64,000 nt of DNA from Bufo bufo (GCF_905171765.1 NC_053392.1:404041399-404105398); one strand, 5' to 3'. Positions 9,970 through 20,640 are shown, numbered from the stretch's first letter. The notes: generated from the sequence alone by a model not told the origin. Numbers and translations are program-made.

Positions 9970-10512
9970 GGGGATTTGCTCTGGTAGGCAGATTAGCGGA
10001 CGCAGTATGGAGGCAATCACAAAGTCTTTAACTTAAATAGTTCACTGTTTATTCACACAAAAGGCAAAACAAAATAACACTTTGCAGTATTGTTGTATGT
10101 TCACACCATGGAAAGTCCACAGAACACAAACGTTCACCTGGTTAGCAGTTTTTCATCAGCCATCCACTGCAGGCTTTAGGGGGCCTGTTTTCCAGCAATG
10201 CGGCTCTCAGCCCTTTAGCATGGCAGATCCCAAAACCACAGGATAATCCACACAGCTGAGACTGCTGGCTGGGTTTTTACATCCCAAACCAAAACCCTGC
10301 CTGGAATGTGGGGAGAAGCCACCCACCCTGCACTTTAGCTGCTCCCAGTAAGAGCCGGCCCGGATCGGCTTTACAGTCACACTAACAACAAACAGTGTCA
10401 ACCAGCACTAACTGCCGCTGACACTTAAAATTACCAGCTCTTACCTCACCAAGGCCAGGAATCTTGGTGACACATACCTTCCGTCAATGACGGACGCTTA
10501 CACCTTCCTACA
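9967..10512 (-). repeat. 3' LTR (546 bp)
   Basis: It begins TGTGGGGATTTGCTC and ends CCTTCCTACA, giving TG...CA ends with a short TGTAGG/CCTACA inversion in the consensus. It matches the LTR at 14326 closely, with an internal stretch missing (the CACACCTCTTGCATGTC-type segment seen at 14581-14640). Confidence 0.9.
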
Positions 10513-10514
10513 TA

Positions 10515-10525
10515 CCCCCCCCTTT
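10515..10525 (-). promoter_or_regulatory. Polypurine tract
   Basis: On the minus strand AAAGGGGGGGG lies two bases before the 3' LTR. This is the expected position of the plus-strand primer. Confidence 0.8.
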
Positions 10526-10529
10526 GTTC

Positions 10530-10700
10530 AACCCTGAGGGGGTCCACATTGCCAGACAGTGTACGCGGGACAGGGCATCCGCCTTTCCCTGTAACCTGCC
10601 TGCCCTATGTTCCACGGAAAACTTAAAGTTTTGTAAAGACAAAAACCACCTGGTGACCCAAGCATTCCTCTATTTGGCCTGGCTCATCCATCCATCCAAG
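10530..10700 (-). pseudogene. RNase H C-terminal remnant after internal deletion
   Basis: Conceptual minus-strand reading gives a C-terminal RNase H-like stretch with NAWVTRWF and HRAGRLQG motifs in changing frame. The segment follows directly on the reverse transcriptase end (NWPQPVTT) near 10690-10700. The tether and the catalytic part of RNase H, normally some 200 codons, are missing. A short CCATCCATCC repeat lies at the junction and may mark the deletion. Confidence 0.65.
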
Positions 10701-11531
10701 TAGTGACAGGTTGGGGCCAATTCCTAATTGCCTCAATTTTGTTCACCTGAGGTTTGATCATTCCACGCCCAATTACATACCCCAGGTACTTGGTCTCTTC
10801 TAACCCTATCGCGCACTTTCTTAGGTTAGTGGTTAAGCCAGCCTTCCTAAGAGAGTGAACTACAGTCTGTACTTTAGGTAGGTGACTTTCCCAGTCTGTG
10901 CTATGGACAACGATATCGTCCAGGTACGATGTGGACGAAGTACAATGTCCATTAGCCTTTGAAACGTGTCGGGAGTGCCATGTAGACCAAAGGGTAATAC
11001 CTTGCACTGATACAGCCCCTCTGGCGTGATAAAAGCCGTTTTTTCCTTGGCAGCCTCCGTCAAGGGTACCTGCCAGTACCCTTTGGTGAGGTCCAACACA
11101 GAAAAATTCCGGGCTTGGCCTAACTTCTCAATAAGCTCATCTACTCGGGGCATAGGATACATGTCAAACTTGGACATCTCATTCAGTTTGTGAAAATCGT
11201 TACAGAACCGCAATATCCCGTCCAGCTTGGGTATTAAGACTATCGGACTGGCCCATTCACTTTTTGATTCCTCGATGACACCTAGCTGGAGCATTAGCTG
11301 CACTTCCTCCGCGATGGCTTGTCGCCGAGCCTCGGGTACCCGGTATGGTTTTAACCAGACTTTTGCTTGAGGCTCAGTGACAATATCATGCTGGATTGTG
11401 GAAGTGCGTCCAGGGAGGTCCGAGAACACATCCGTGTTCCGATCAGTAAACTTCCTGGCTTCCTGAGCCTGTTTAGAGGAGAGGCCTTCAGCAATTTTCA
11501 CTGTGGCAGCCGCTTCCTTTGCTTCAGACAA
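10700..11531 (-). pseudogene. Reverse transcriptase domain, frameshifted
   Basis: The first frame (10860-11531) carries the family landmarks PGRTSTIQHDI, KPYRVPEARRQAI, GVIEESKSEWASPIVLIPK, the first palm aspartate in VLDLTKGYWQVPL (about 11070-11100) and LPFGLHGTPDTFQRLMD. The active-site box YLDD (about 10914-10925) lies in another frame (10684-11007), so a frameshift separates the two. The second frame continues through LRKAGLTTNLRKC and KYLGYVIGRG, which are typical thumb and connection sequences. The domain would copy element RNA to cDNA in the capsid. As it stands no complete enzyme can be made. Confidence 0.88.
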
Positions 11532-11539
11532 ATGGGCCT

Positions 11540-12760
11540 AAAGCGCTTCCCCTAGGAACCCTGGTCGTGGGCTGTCTTCCGTACAGGTTTCCCTATCTTT
11601 CCAGGGTTTGAGCAGATTCACATGGTACACCTGCTCTGGCTTTCGCCTCCTTGGCTGGTGTACCTTGTAATCCACCTCTCCAATTTTTTCAAGTACCTCG
11701 TAGGACACCTGCCACCTAGCTAGGAACTTACTGTCTACGGTCAGTACCAGAACCAACACCTGATCACCTGGGTTAAAGTTCCGGACCCGAGCCTACCTAT
11801 TATAGACCCTACTCTGGGCTCGCTGTGCTGCTTCCATATGCTCCCTAACCAGAGGCAACACTGTTTCCATCTGTCCCTGCATCTGGGTGACGCACTCAAC
11901 AACACTTTTGTACGGTGTGGGCTGTTGTTCCCACGCCTCTTTGGCGACGTCCAACAGACCACGAGGGTGTCTTCCGTATAGCAGTTCGATGGGCGATAAC
12001 CCAGTAGAGGCCTGGGGCACTTCTCACACTGCAAACATGAGATAGGGCAGAAGAAGATCCCAGTCACCCCATCCTTAGACACCACTCTTTTTAATATATT
12101 TGTTAGTGTTTGATTAAACCTCTCTACCAGGCCATCTGTTTGCGGATGATATGTCCGTAGCTGTTTTATGTGGAGCAACTTACAGAGTTCCCTCATGACC
12201 TTGGACATAAACGGGGTCCCTTGGTCAGTCAGAACCACCTTAAGCATACCCACTCAAGAAAATATCTCCATTAACTACTTAGCTATGAGTTTGGCTGATG
12301 TATGATGCAGTGGCACCGCCTCCGGATACCGAGTGGCATAGTCAAGGATGACTAAGATGTGTTGGTGCCCTCTAGCGGACTTCGGTACTGGGCCTATGAG
12401 ATCCATAGCGATCCGCTCAAATGGAACCTCAATAATCAAGAGAGGGACCAGGGGACTACGGAAATGTGGCTGGGGGCTGGTTATCTGGCAAGTTGGTCAA
12501 GACTTGCAATACTCTTCTACCTCTCTAAACACACTGGGCCAGTAGAACCGCTGTAGAATCAGGTCCTGCGTTTCCTGCTGGCCCAGGTGTCCCCCAAGAA
12601 CTGTTTGGTGGGCTAACTCCAACACGAGCTTTCAATACGCCTTGGGCACCACCAACAGTTCAATATGCTCACCCTGAAGTTGATTTACCCGATACAGCAT
12701 CTCCTGTTTAACCACAAAACGGGGAACATAGACTCGGCCCCCGATTGTTGTGGCTCGCCC
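11540..12760 (-). pseudogene. Integrase, located upstream of RT; frameshifted
   Basis: The domains follow in normal order on the minus strand. An HHCC zinc-binding module (HQTVLGGHLG to CKSCPTCQ, about 12490-12620) comes first. The DDE core has its first D in MDLIGP (12401-12403), the second in LTDQGTPF (about 12220-12235) and the E in DGLVERFNQ (about 12110-12135). A C-terminal GPY/F-like module (KFLARW...VNLLKPW, 11590-11740) follows; there the usual GPY reads VSY. Stops near 12250-12290 and a frameshift near 12050 break the frame, and a further segment (11793-12020) is in another frame. The GPY/F module is followed at once by reverse transcriptase, which proves the integrase-first order. 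Confidence 0.88.
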
Positions 12761-12831
12761 TCAACTACTACCACATTTTCCCAGGCTCGAGATAGAGTCG
12801 GGTGCTGGTGCTGTGCTGTACCAAAGTTATC

Positions 12832-13665
12832 TCAGGAGACGTTGAGGTCTACCAACTCTGGACCCGGCAGCAAGTCCTCCACATCTTCCACCATCACACT
12901 TAGTGGGGTTGTCTCCCCCTCTTCCACCGAAGTGGCGGTCACCCCTACCGCTGGTCCTTCAGACTCAGGTTGCCAGGGTTCTGGTCTCCCCCCTGAGCCG
13001 GGCCACTCTGCTAGGGTCACATCTGTCTCCCAGCTATCGGTAACTTTCGTATCCGGCCATAGTACCGGGAAACCAGGGAAGTCTCTCCCAATTATTAGTT
13101 CATAGTGCAACTTTGTGGCAACGGCCACCTCATGAGTCCACATGCCGGCCACCGTGGATAGTGACACCAGGGCGTTGGCATAGTCCTTTAAGTCTCCATG
13201 GATGCACACTATGCCTACTTTTCGGCTAGTATAATCAGCGGGCCGCACCAGGGCAGCTCTTACCAGGGACACCAGGCTCCCTGAGTCCAGCAGCACCACT
13301 GCCAGGGTATCTCCCACTTGCACCTGGCACAGGTGACTATTGTCTATTGTGTCGGGGTTACCGGATGCACACAGCCTCCTTGCATACATTAAGGGGCGGT
13401 AGCCAAAGTTAGTGTTTATGGGTTCATCCCAATGGGGACAGTCGGCCCTCATGTGTCCAGGCTTGTGACACCGCCAGCAGACCACCGGGGCTGGGTCTGC
13501 AGGGGGTATGTCCCGGGCGGGTTTAGCTGGCACCAGTCGCCGGGCCTGGGATGGAGATTTCTGGGGTTTGACTGGCCCCCTCCCAAAAGAATTCCCCTGC
13601 AGATTTCTGGTGGCCTCGTAGCGCTCCACCAGGTCGACCATCTCTAGGGCATTACCAGGAGACAC
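12832..13665 (-). pseudogene. Gag nucleocapsid plus protease
   Basis: This 277-codon frame starts in the last helix of a SCAN-like capsid segment (NALEMVDLVERYEA). It then carries one CCHC knuckle, CWRCHKPGHMRADC (C-X2-C-X4-H-X4-C, about 13435-13482). Further on is a retropepsin active site, VVLLDSGSLVSLV (about 13262-13300). Knuckle and protease lie in one frame, suggesting gag and protease were a single reading frame in the parent. The frame ends near 12832 in an acidic linker before integrase. Confidence 0.85.
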
Positions 13666-14197
13666 CTGGCGGATCCAGTGCTAGAGAGGGTATGGCAAAG
13701 CCCTCCAGAACACATCCGCCAACAGGCGGTCCAGCATAGCAGTGAGCGGCCATTTTTTTCAGCCCGTGTAGCAGATCATAATACGGAGGTCTGGCGGCTT
13801 CAGCCAGGTTAAATTTCCACTGACGCACTCGCTGGGCCCGGACCAATACATTCACCCCCAGTCTTGCCAGAATCTTACCTGGTAAGTCGAAAAACACCTG
13901 CTGGCGTCCAGACGCCAGGAACAGAGCGATTACCTCAGCCCATTGGTCTCAGGGTAACTTCTCCCGCACGTCCACCTTTTCGAACACAGCCAGATATGTT
14001 TTGACGTCGTCCAATTGGGTCATCTTAGGGATCACCGCACAAACAGCTTTCCGGACATTTTGGACGTTCTGGAACGCTCCTGCCGCTTGTAATGCCATCA
14101 CATGCTGTAATAGCAGCTGGTTGGTTTCCTGTTGCTGCTTGTTTGCCTCCCGCTGCTGCAAGTTAGCTTCTATGAGGGCTTTCACGACCGCCTCCAT
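13640..14197 (-). pseudogene. Gag N-terminal and capsid region, interrupted
   Basis: The frame starts at ATG 14195-14197 with a Gln-rich coiled-coil-like stretch (NLQQREANKQQQETNQLLLQ). It is stopped by TGA near 13949 and continues in the same frame from 13944 to about 13745. The sequence then shifts frame into RLLADVFWRALP and, after a TAG, HWIRQVSPGNALEM. The last part resembles the SCAN domain, which has been proposed to derive from gag of Gmr1-like elements. Short length and breaks mean no functional capsid protein. Confidence 0.7.
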
Positions 14198-14306
14198 TCT
14201 GTCAGGGGATACGGGTCATAACTTTGCCGGCTTGATAAAAGACATACACCCGTGCCCGGGGAAAAAACAAAAACTTTTTGGCCTTCAGGCCAGCCTCACT
14301 GCGTTT

Positions 14307-14323
14307 GCCCGTATACGACACCA
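14307..14323 (-). promoter_or_regulatory. Primer-binding site
   Basis: Two bases from the 5' LTR the minus strand reads TGGTGTCGTATACGGGC. TGG is complementary to the CCA tail of a tRNA. I did not assign the tRNA. Confidence 0.65.
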
Positions 14324-14325
14324 AA

Positions 14326-14909
14326 TGTAGGGATTTGCTCTGGTAGGCAGATTAGCGGACACAGTATAAAGGCAATCACAAAGTCTTTAACTTAAATAGT
14401 TCAGTGTTTATTCACACAAAAGGCAAAACAAAATAACAGTTCGCAATATTGGTGTATGTTCACACCACGGAAAGTCCACAGAACACAAATGTTCACCTGT
14501 TTAGCAGTTTTTCATCAGCCATCCACTGCAGGCTTTAGGGGGCCTGTTTTCCAGCAATGCGGCTCTCAACCCTTTAGCACGGCACACCTCTTGCATGTCC
14601 CAAAACCACAGGGTCTCCACAGCTTCACTGTGAAGTAGAGGATAATCCACACAGCTAAGACTGCTGGCTGGGTTTTTACATCCCAAACCAAAACTTGGCC
14701 TGGAAACATGGGGAGCAGCCACCCACCCTACACTTTGGCTGCTCCCAGTAAGAGCTGGCCCAGATCGGCTTTACAGCCACACTAACAACAAACAGTGTCA
14801 ACCAGAACTAACTGCTACTGACACTTAAAAATACCGGCTATTACCTCACCGAGGCCAGGAATCTCGGTGACACATACCTTCTGTCAATGACTGACCCTTG
14901 CGCCTTCCT

Positions 14910-14912
<3 letters not shown>
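14326..14912 (-). repeat. 5' LTR (587 bp)
   Basis: It begins TGTAGGGATTTGCTC and ends GCGCCTTCCTACA. As the LTR next to gag and the primer-binding site it is the 5' LTR of the minus-strand element and would hold the promoter. It differs from the other LTR by scattered substitutions and indels, so the insertion is not recent. Confidence 0.9.

Positions 14913-14946
<34 letters not shown>
14913..14946. repeat. (TA)n microsatellite
   Basis: Continuation of the TA target tract on the far side of the LTR retrotransposon. Confidence 0.9.
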
Positions 14947-14949
<3 letters not shown>

Positions 14950-15279
14950 CAACATTTGAAGTGAGCGGTAGTTTTGAATTCCACATCCTGCAAGAGCCTA
15001 AAGCAGAATACAGGATGCCACTTATAGCAGCCATTCTTTAAGGGCACTACAAACACTGCTTGGTAGTTTTCACTTCCAAATCTGTGGCATCAATAACATT
15101 ATATCCTTGAATGTGCTGTTTAATTAATTTACATTATAGTACCGTTAATACCCAGTTTGAAAAGTGGCGAGAATCACAAAAATGACAATTAACATGGCTT
15201 GCGACTTTTTAACGCCACAAAACTGACATATCTGATTTCATAAATGAACCCCTAATTTTTTTTGTTTCACCTCCATTTT

Positions 15280-15700
15280 GCTTTCATTTCTTAGCAACAC
15301 CTAAAGAGTTAACAATGTTTCTAAAATCAGTTTAGAATAATTTGAGGGTTATAGTTTCTAAAATGGGGTAATTTATTGGTGGTTTTTATGTAAACCCATC
15401 TCTTTAAATCGGTCTGTTAAAAAGTTATTTTTGAGAATGTTCTTGTAATTTGAAGAAATTGCTTCTAAAATTCTATGCCTTCTAAAAAAATAATGCCAAA
15501 ATGATGCCAACATAAAGTAGGCATATGGTAAATGGTAATTAATAACCATTTTGTGAGGTATCACTATCTGTCTTAACAGTAAAGAAATTTTAATTTAGAA
15601 ATATAAATTTTTCCAAAATGTCTGTAAATTTGGGATTTTTTAATAAATACATTTAATAGATATTGACCAAAATTTACTTCTAACAGGAATTACAATTTGT
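15280..15700. repeat. Old copy of an amphibian-type AT-rich repeat
   Basis: ACACCTAAAGAGTTAACAAT, TCTAAAATCAGTTTAGAAT and TAGTTTCTAAAATGGGGTA match the better preserved units at 29140-29210. Diverged and without visible ends. The stretch 14947-15280 before it shows nothing I recognise. Confidence 0.5.
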
Positions 15701-15790
15701 TATGAAAAAACTGTCTAAAAATTGCTTGGATAAGTAAAAGCATTTCAAACTTCTTGCTACATAAGGTGACACATCAGATTTGCAAAGTTA

Positions 15791-16098
15791 GGTCTCATTC
15801 ACACAACCTGTGCTGCGAACCACAAATAGCGGTCTGCAATGCATGGGAACTGCCCGTGTGCACTCTGTGCTGCGGATGCGGACCCATTGACTTGAATGTT
15901 TCCGCGATCTGCTAAATACGGCAAAACATAGGACACATCCTAACTTTTGCAGTGCATAGGCTTAGACCCGAAAGCCCACCGAAGAGCTTCCGAGTGTTTT
16001 CATGGGCTTCTGATCCATGCCTCTGCTCCACTAAAGATAGGACATGTTTGCGGTTCTCAACACAGGCATGACGGCCATACGATCATGTGAATGAGCCC
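15791..16098. mobile_element. Harbinger-type MITE, GGTCTCATTCACAC family
   Basis: The ends GGTCTCATTCACACAACC and CATGTGAATGAGCCC are inverted. The left flank is TTA and the right flank ATA, so the duplication is imperfect. Non-coding, with internal short inverted segments (GGACACATCC and GATAGGACATG regions). Related ends recur throughout the window. Confidence 0.55.
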
Positions 16099-17504
16099 AT
16101 AGGCTGTGTCATGAAGGTGAAAACTGTCAGTGTCTTGAAGGGGTTAAAGAAAATTTAAAAGGAACTTAATGATCTGAAACATTCAGATGTGACAAAGGTG
16201 CAAAAATAAAATGGGGAAGTCGGCAAATATAGTGTCACGGTCTTTGTACATTTTTGATTCATACAATGCCTTGCAAACGATAAGTTTTAAAGCCTGGTTA
16301 AATAATTATCTTTATCCTTACAGATTACATACAAAATCATTGGTATAAGTTCTTGTAAACTATTGCAGATCGCTGAATCACTAGGTTTTAACAAGTGTTG
16401 ATTACATCTTGAATTTGCATGGCGTTCCCTGATAAATTTTTGCACAGCACAAATGTAAAGGAATAGGTCTTGCGGTCATAATATGCACATATTGTGGTAG
16501 TCTTAAACTGTCCTAACACATGTACACTCTACGTGTCCATTCACCAGAGAACAAGCCATAAATTACTCGGAAGACTTTTAGTATATATGAACCTCAGAAA
16601 TTCTGTATGAATTTTTAAGAGTTTTCCAAGCTATTCTTTAATTCTTTGTATGTTTATATCTAAATAAAAGTAATAGATTTTCAATTGATTAACTTCTTCT
16701 ACAGTTACCCCTTTCTCATATTTCACCGAGTGTCACATAACCTGTGACATCAGCTTTTTTGCCTGCTCTGATGACGTTACCCAGCCTAGAGCTGCAGGAG
16801 GGAGCAGTCCTGCCTCTGTACACGAAACGTCGCTGAAGTCTAATCTGTGGGCTGTGCTTGCTGGAGGAACAATCCACACCCCCTGTCCACGGGTCCTCAC
16901 TACTGATGCCTGCAGGCTTAGCTTTCTCATCCTTAGCTCAGAGCTGCCAGGCATGTCCAGTTCATTCAGAAGGCATCCTCATAGAATCTAGCTTGTCAGC
17001 TGCCAGTGTGTATGGGCCATAGTCATGTGCACGGAACATCAGGACAGAGGTTTGAAAAGTGGGTGGAGCTTATCAGTGTGAAGCCACGCCTCATGTATGT
17101 TACTGGAGGTAGAATGTGCAATGTCTCAGCATTAGCTTTTATAACCCAATGAGCAGAAGAGGAATTCCAATCACAGTGAAATTTAACAGGGTGAGGGGTT
17201 GGTAACTTTACTAGAACAGGTGAAATATTCAGCCTGTATAAATAGAAGAAGCAGTAAGATGTAAATGGCCAGGAGAGCAACACAGGCAAGAATGTCTGTG
17301 TGAGGTCAATGACTACTGGAAAGAGCCGCTGCATGAGAAGATCGATCTGTGTCAGCAAAGAGAACCAAGACAGTGCAGGGGGAGGGAAAGGCAGTCTTAG
17401 TTGACACCCCCAAATATTCATGAGAAGAACATCACAGAATGTTGTTACACACTCCCACAGCTCTGCACCTGCATATTAACGAAGGGGCAGAGCAGTACTA
17501 GGTA
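16099..17504. other. No gene recognised
   Basis: No convincing reading frame. The minus-strand frame at 17023-17421 lacks any family motif and looks like chance. The 16700-17100 part may be an unclassified dispersed repeat. Confidence 0.35.
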
Positions 17505-18529
17505 CAGTACAGACCAAAAGTTTGGACACACCTTCTCATTCAAAGAGCTTTCTTTATTTTCATGACTATGAAAATTGTAGATTCACACTGAAGGCATCAA
17601 AACTATGAATTAACACATGTGGAATTATATAGATAACAAACAAGTGTGAAACAACTGAAAATATGTCATATTGTAGGTTCTTCAAAGTAGCCACCTTTTG
17701 CTTTGATTACTGCTTTGCACACTCTTGGCATTCTCTTGATGAGCTTCAAGAGGTAGTCACCTGAAATGGTCTTCCAACAGTCTTGAAGGAGTTCCCAGAG
17801 ATGCTTAGCACTTGTTGGCCCTTTTGCCTTCACTCTGCGGTCCAGCTCACCCCAAACCATCACTTCACAGGTGTGCCCTGTCAGGTTTAATAAGTGGGAT
17901 TCCTTTCCTTATAAATGGGGTTAGGACCAGCAGTGGCGTTGAGGAGAAGTCAGGTGGATATACAGCTGATAGTCCTACTGAATAGACTGTTATAATTTGT
18001 ATTATGGCAAGAAAAAAGCAGCTAAGTAAAGAAAAACGAGTGGCCATCATTACTTTAAGAAATGAAGGTCAGTCAGTCAGCCGAAAAATTGGGAAAACTT
18101 TGAAAGTAAGGGCTATTTGACCATGAAGGAGAGTGATGGGGTGCTGCGCCAGATGACCTGGCCTCCACAGTCACCGGACCTGAACCCAATCGAGATGGTT
18201 TGGGGTGAGCTGGACCGAAAGAGTGAAGGCAAAAGGGCCAACAAGTGCTAAGCATCTCTGGGAACTCCTTCAAGACTGTTGGAAGACCATTTCAGGTGAC
18301 TACCTCTTGAAGCTCATCAAGAGAATGCCAAGAGTGTGCAAAGCAGTAATCAAAGCAAAAGGTGGCTACTTTGAAGAACCTAGAATATGACATATTTTCA
18401 GTTGTTTCACACTTGTTTGTTATGTATATAATTCCACGTGTTAATTCATAGTTTTGATGCCTTCATAGTCATAAAAATAAAGAAAACTCTTTGAATGAGA
18501 AGGCGTGTCCAAACTTTTGGTCTGTACTG
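17505..18529. mobile_element. Fold-back Tc1 derivative, copy 1
   Basis: TA-flanked (17503-17504, 18530-18531), with ends CAGTACAGACCAAAAGTTTG and its inverse. The left arm (about 17505-17870) is an inverted copy of the 3' end (about 18190-18529). Both termini therefore carry the transposase C-terminus pointing inward from the ends. Between them is the start of the transposase joined by deletion to its end. It cannot encode a complete transposase. Confidence 0.85.
18004..18390 (+). pseudogene. Tc1 transposase, internally deleted
   Basis: ATG at 18004 begins MARKKQLSKEKRVAIITLRN, the N-terminal DNA-binding start. After about 35 codons it is joined near 18100-18120 to the C-terminal part, with WPPQSPDLNPIE-type coding visible in shifted frame, then GPTSAKHLWELLQDCWKTIS to the stop at 18390. 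The first two catalytic aspartates are lost, so only the region around the final glutamate remains. A mirrored C-terminal piece is on the minus strand at 17666-17863. Confidence 0.8.
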
Positions 18530-18660
18530 TATGTGTCTAAATAGCATCTTTTCTTTTGCTAGCCCTCACTTATCTAATGTATATATTCCTGACCATCAGG
18601 TTTGCAGAGTGTCATTTTTTTCCCCTGTATCTTAGGCACCCCAGTGGTTTCCTACAGATA

Positions 18661-19125
18661 TTAAAGGGCATCTGTCAGCAGATTTGTACCTATGAAACTG
18701 GCTGACCTGTTGCATGTGCGCTTGGCAACTAAAGGCATCTGTGTTGGTCCCATGTTCATATGTGCCCGCATTGCTGAGAAAAATTATGTTTTAATATAGC
18801 CTCTAGGAGCAAAAGGGACATTGATGTTACACCTAGAGGCTCTGCTCTTTTTGCAACTGGCGCGCTCTCTGCACTTTAATTGACAGGGACAGGCAGTGAA
18901 AACCTCATTATGCCTGGCCCTGTCAAAAAGTGGAGTAGTAAAGAGAGCACATCCTCTAGGTGTTGCAGCAACACCTCAGTTACTCCTAAAGGCTCATTTG
19001 CATAAGTATAAATAAAAATCTCAGCAATGCGGACATATATGAACATGGGACCAACACACATGCCAAGAGTATATGCAACAGGTCATCCAGTTTCATAGCT
19101 ACAAATCTGGTGACAGATCCCCTAA
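18661..19125. mobile_element. T2/Kolobok-like MITE (palindromic)
   Basis: The left end is TTAAAGGGCATCTGTCAGCA and the right end is a matching inverse ending GACAGATCCCCTAA. The inner arms (ATGAAACTGGCTGACCTG and its inverse near 19075-19100) also pair. TTAA plus AAGG ends are the hallmark of T2-family MITEs described in Xenopus. The right TTAA has changed to CTAA. Confidence 0.6.
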
Positions 19126-20640
19126 TAAAGAATATATAATCAGGTTCATCTTACTAGTAGTCTCAATTACTTCTGTATTATTATAAAAAATTACATTTAA
19201 TTATTATTATAAGGATGAAATGGCTTCATCAGTAACTCTGTGTTAAGAGTATTTGCTATTTTGACATATCATTCTGATTCCGTTTCAACTAAAGATACTT
19301 TGTTCACCATGTTAACATTTGGAGGAAGCAATACTGATATCTGAGCAAGCCTTTAGATCTGCTTATCTGCTTACAGAGGCTGAGGTTTTAAGTTTCTATT
19401 AAAATTCATATTTGCATCTTACTACATACTCCGGTGTGATTTTTCATCATAGAAATTCATTAAATTCACATTGTTTTCATTTTAAAAATCTCAACTCCTG
19501 ACAGGCTTTCCATGATTAGTAAACAAAAATATATGGGATCTGACACCTTTCATGATAGGATTGATGCTGACAAGATACTCAGGAAGCGCTATTTTCCCAA
19601 TTTCATATTACACAATGTACTGTTTTGAATGTTAGGCTCTAATTAATTCAAGAGGCAAAACACGTTTACTTTTGTTACAAAACATTTTTTTTTTTTTTAA
19701 CAAAACGCGCATGAATATAATATTTTTTTCTGAATGTTTCTGTATGGTTAGGTAATGGTGTTAAGAAGATAACTTATATTAACATAAAGTACATTGACAA
19801 TTTAAAGGGAATCTAACAGCAATTTTGACCTCTTAAAACTGCCAAAAGCACTATATAGGAGACCAAGAGAGCAGTGTAAACATAGTTCAGGTGAATGTCA
19901 TTCAGACCGAGAAATCCAAGCTTTAATTAGCCTGAAGCTGAGACCGTAGGTGAAAAGGGGAAAAGATGTCCAGCACTGAGATGAAAACAAAATCTTCAAT
20001 CTTTAATCTTTATTTGGCTTTATGTAAAAAATACATCGCCACATGGAAAGCAGTAACGCAACCAACACGTTTCGATCTAACAGATCATAGTCATGGTCAT
20101 AGAGGGCAGCGCCTCTACATAACTTCAGCAGATCCACCGTCAGTGCAAGGGATTATTAAGACCAGCGTCTAAAAAGCCAGTCTTAATAAATGACCCCCTA
20201 TGTATCTACTGTACTTGGTATGAAAATGTTAAAGCTTGTGAGCTTTTGAAGCACCACATTGTGCCATATTACAGAGTTTTTTTTTACCGGAACAACTTTG
20301 TTATATGGCATTTGATGCCATGTTTGGAACCATAGGTACAGAAAGGACCCATAGAATTCTAACACTGCCATGCAACTAGCAGGTTGCAATGAGCCTTTAT
20401 ATGAAAATGTGCATGAAACCTACAGACGAATGGTAACAGAAGATCATTTCTAAATATTATGGAACTGTTTAAATGGTTGCAAACATATTTTGGCTTTACA
20501 AATCCCAGTAACCATTTCAGTAGTGCACCTAGAAGTGTGTCATTGGTAGTAGTGGTGGGGTTGTTTTTAGTCGATCTAAGGGGAAAATCCTTATTTCAGG
20601 AGTAAAAAATATTTATATGTCAGTAATTCTTCTGATAAAG
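19126..20640. other. No gene; partial TTAAAGG repeat at about 19802-19915
   Basis: Mostly AT-rich unique-looking sequence. TTTAAAGGGAATCTAACAGC at 19802 looks like one end of a T2-like element whose partner I could not find. A hammerhead-like relic is listed separately. Confidence 0.35.
20056..20096 (-). ncRNA. Hammerhead-like relic (minus strand)
   Basis: On the minus strand a hairpin GATC-TGTTA-GATC is followed by GAAAC and GTGTTGG, resembling stem II, GAAA box and stem III of Penelope-type hammerheads. The CTGANGA box is degraded (CTATGA). Probably inactive, and the call is tentative. Confidence 0.3.

Larger units (their letters stand above)
9967..14912 (-). mobile_element. Gmr1-like Ty3/gypsy LTR retrotransposon
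   Basis: Two direct LTRs (9967-10512 and 14326-14912) flank a minus-strand internal region. Read 5' to 3' on the minus strand the domains are gag with CCHC knuckle, protease, integrase, reverse transcriptase and an RNase H remnant. Integrase before reverse transcriptase is the arrangement described for Gmr1-like Ty3/gypsy elements of deuterostomes and is otherwise typical of Ty1/copia. A primer-binding site adjoins the right LTR and a G-rich polypurine tract adjoins the left LTR. Several stops, at least three frameshifts and a deletion of most of RNase H make the copy defective. It sits in a TA tract, so the short target duplication (ATAT-like) cannot be defined exactly. Confidence 0.88.

Noticed and set aside
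12348..13105. Plus-strand frames across the LTR element
   Set aside because: Antisense shadows of integrase and gag-protease on the minus strand.
17023..17421. 132-aa minus frame as a host exon
   Set aside because: No recognisable domain, no splice context, and adjacent sequence is repeat-like.
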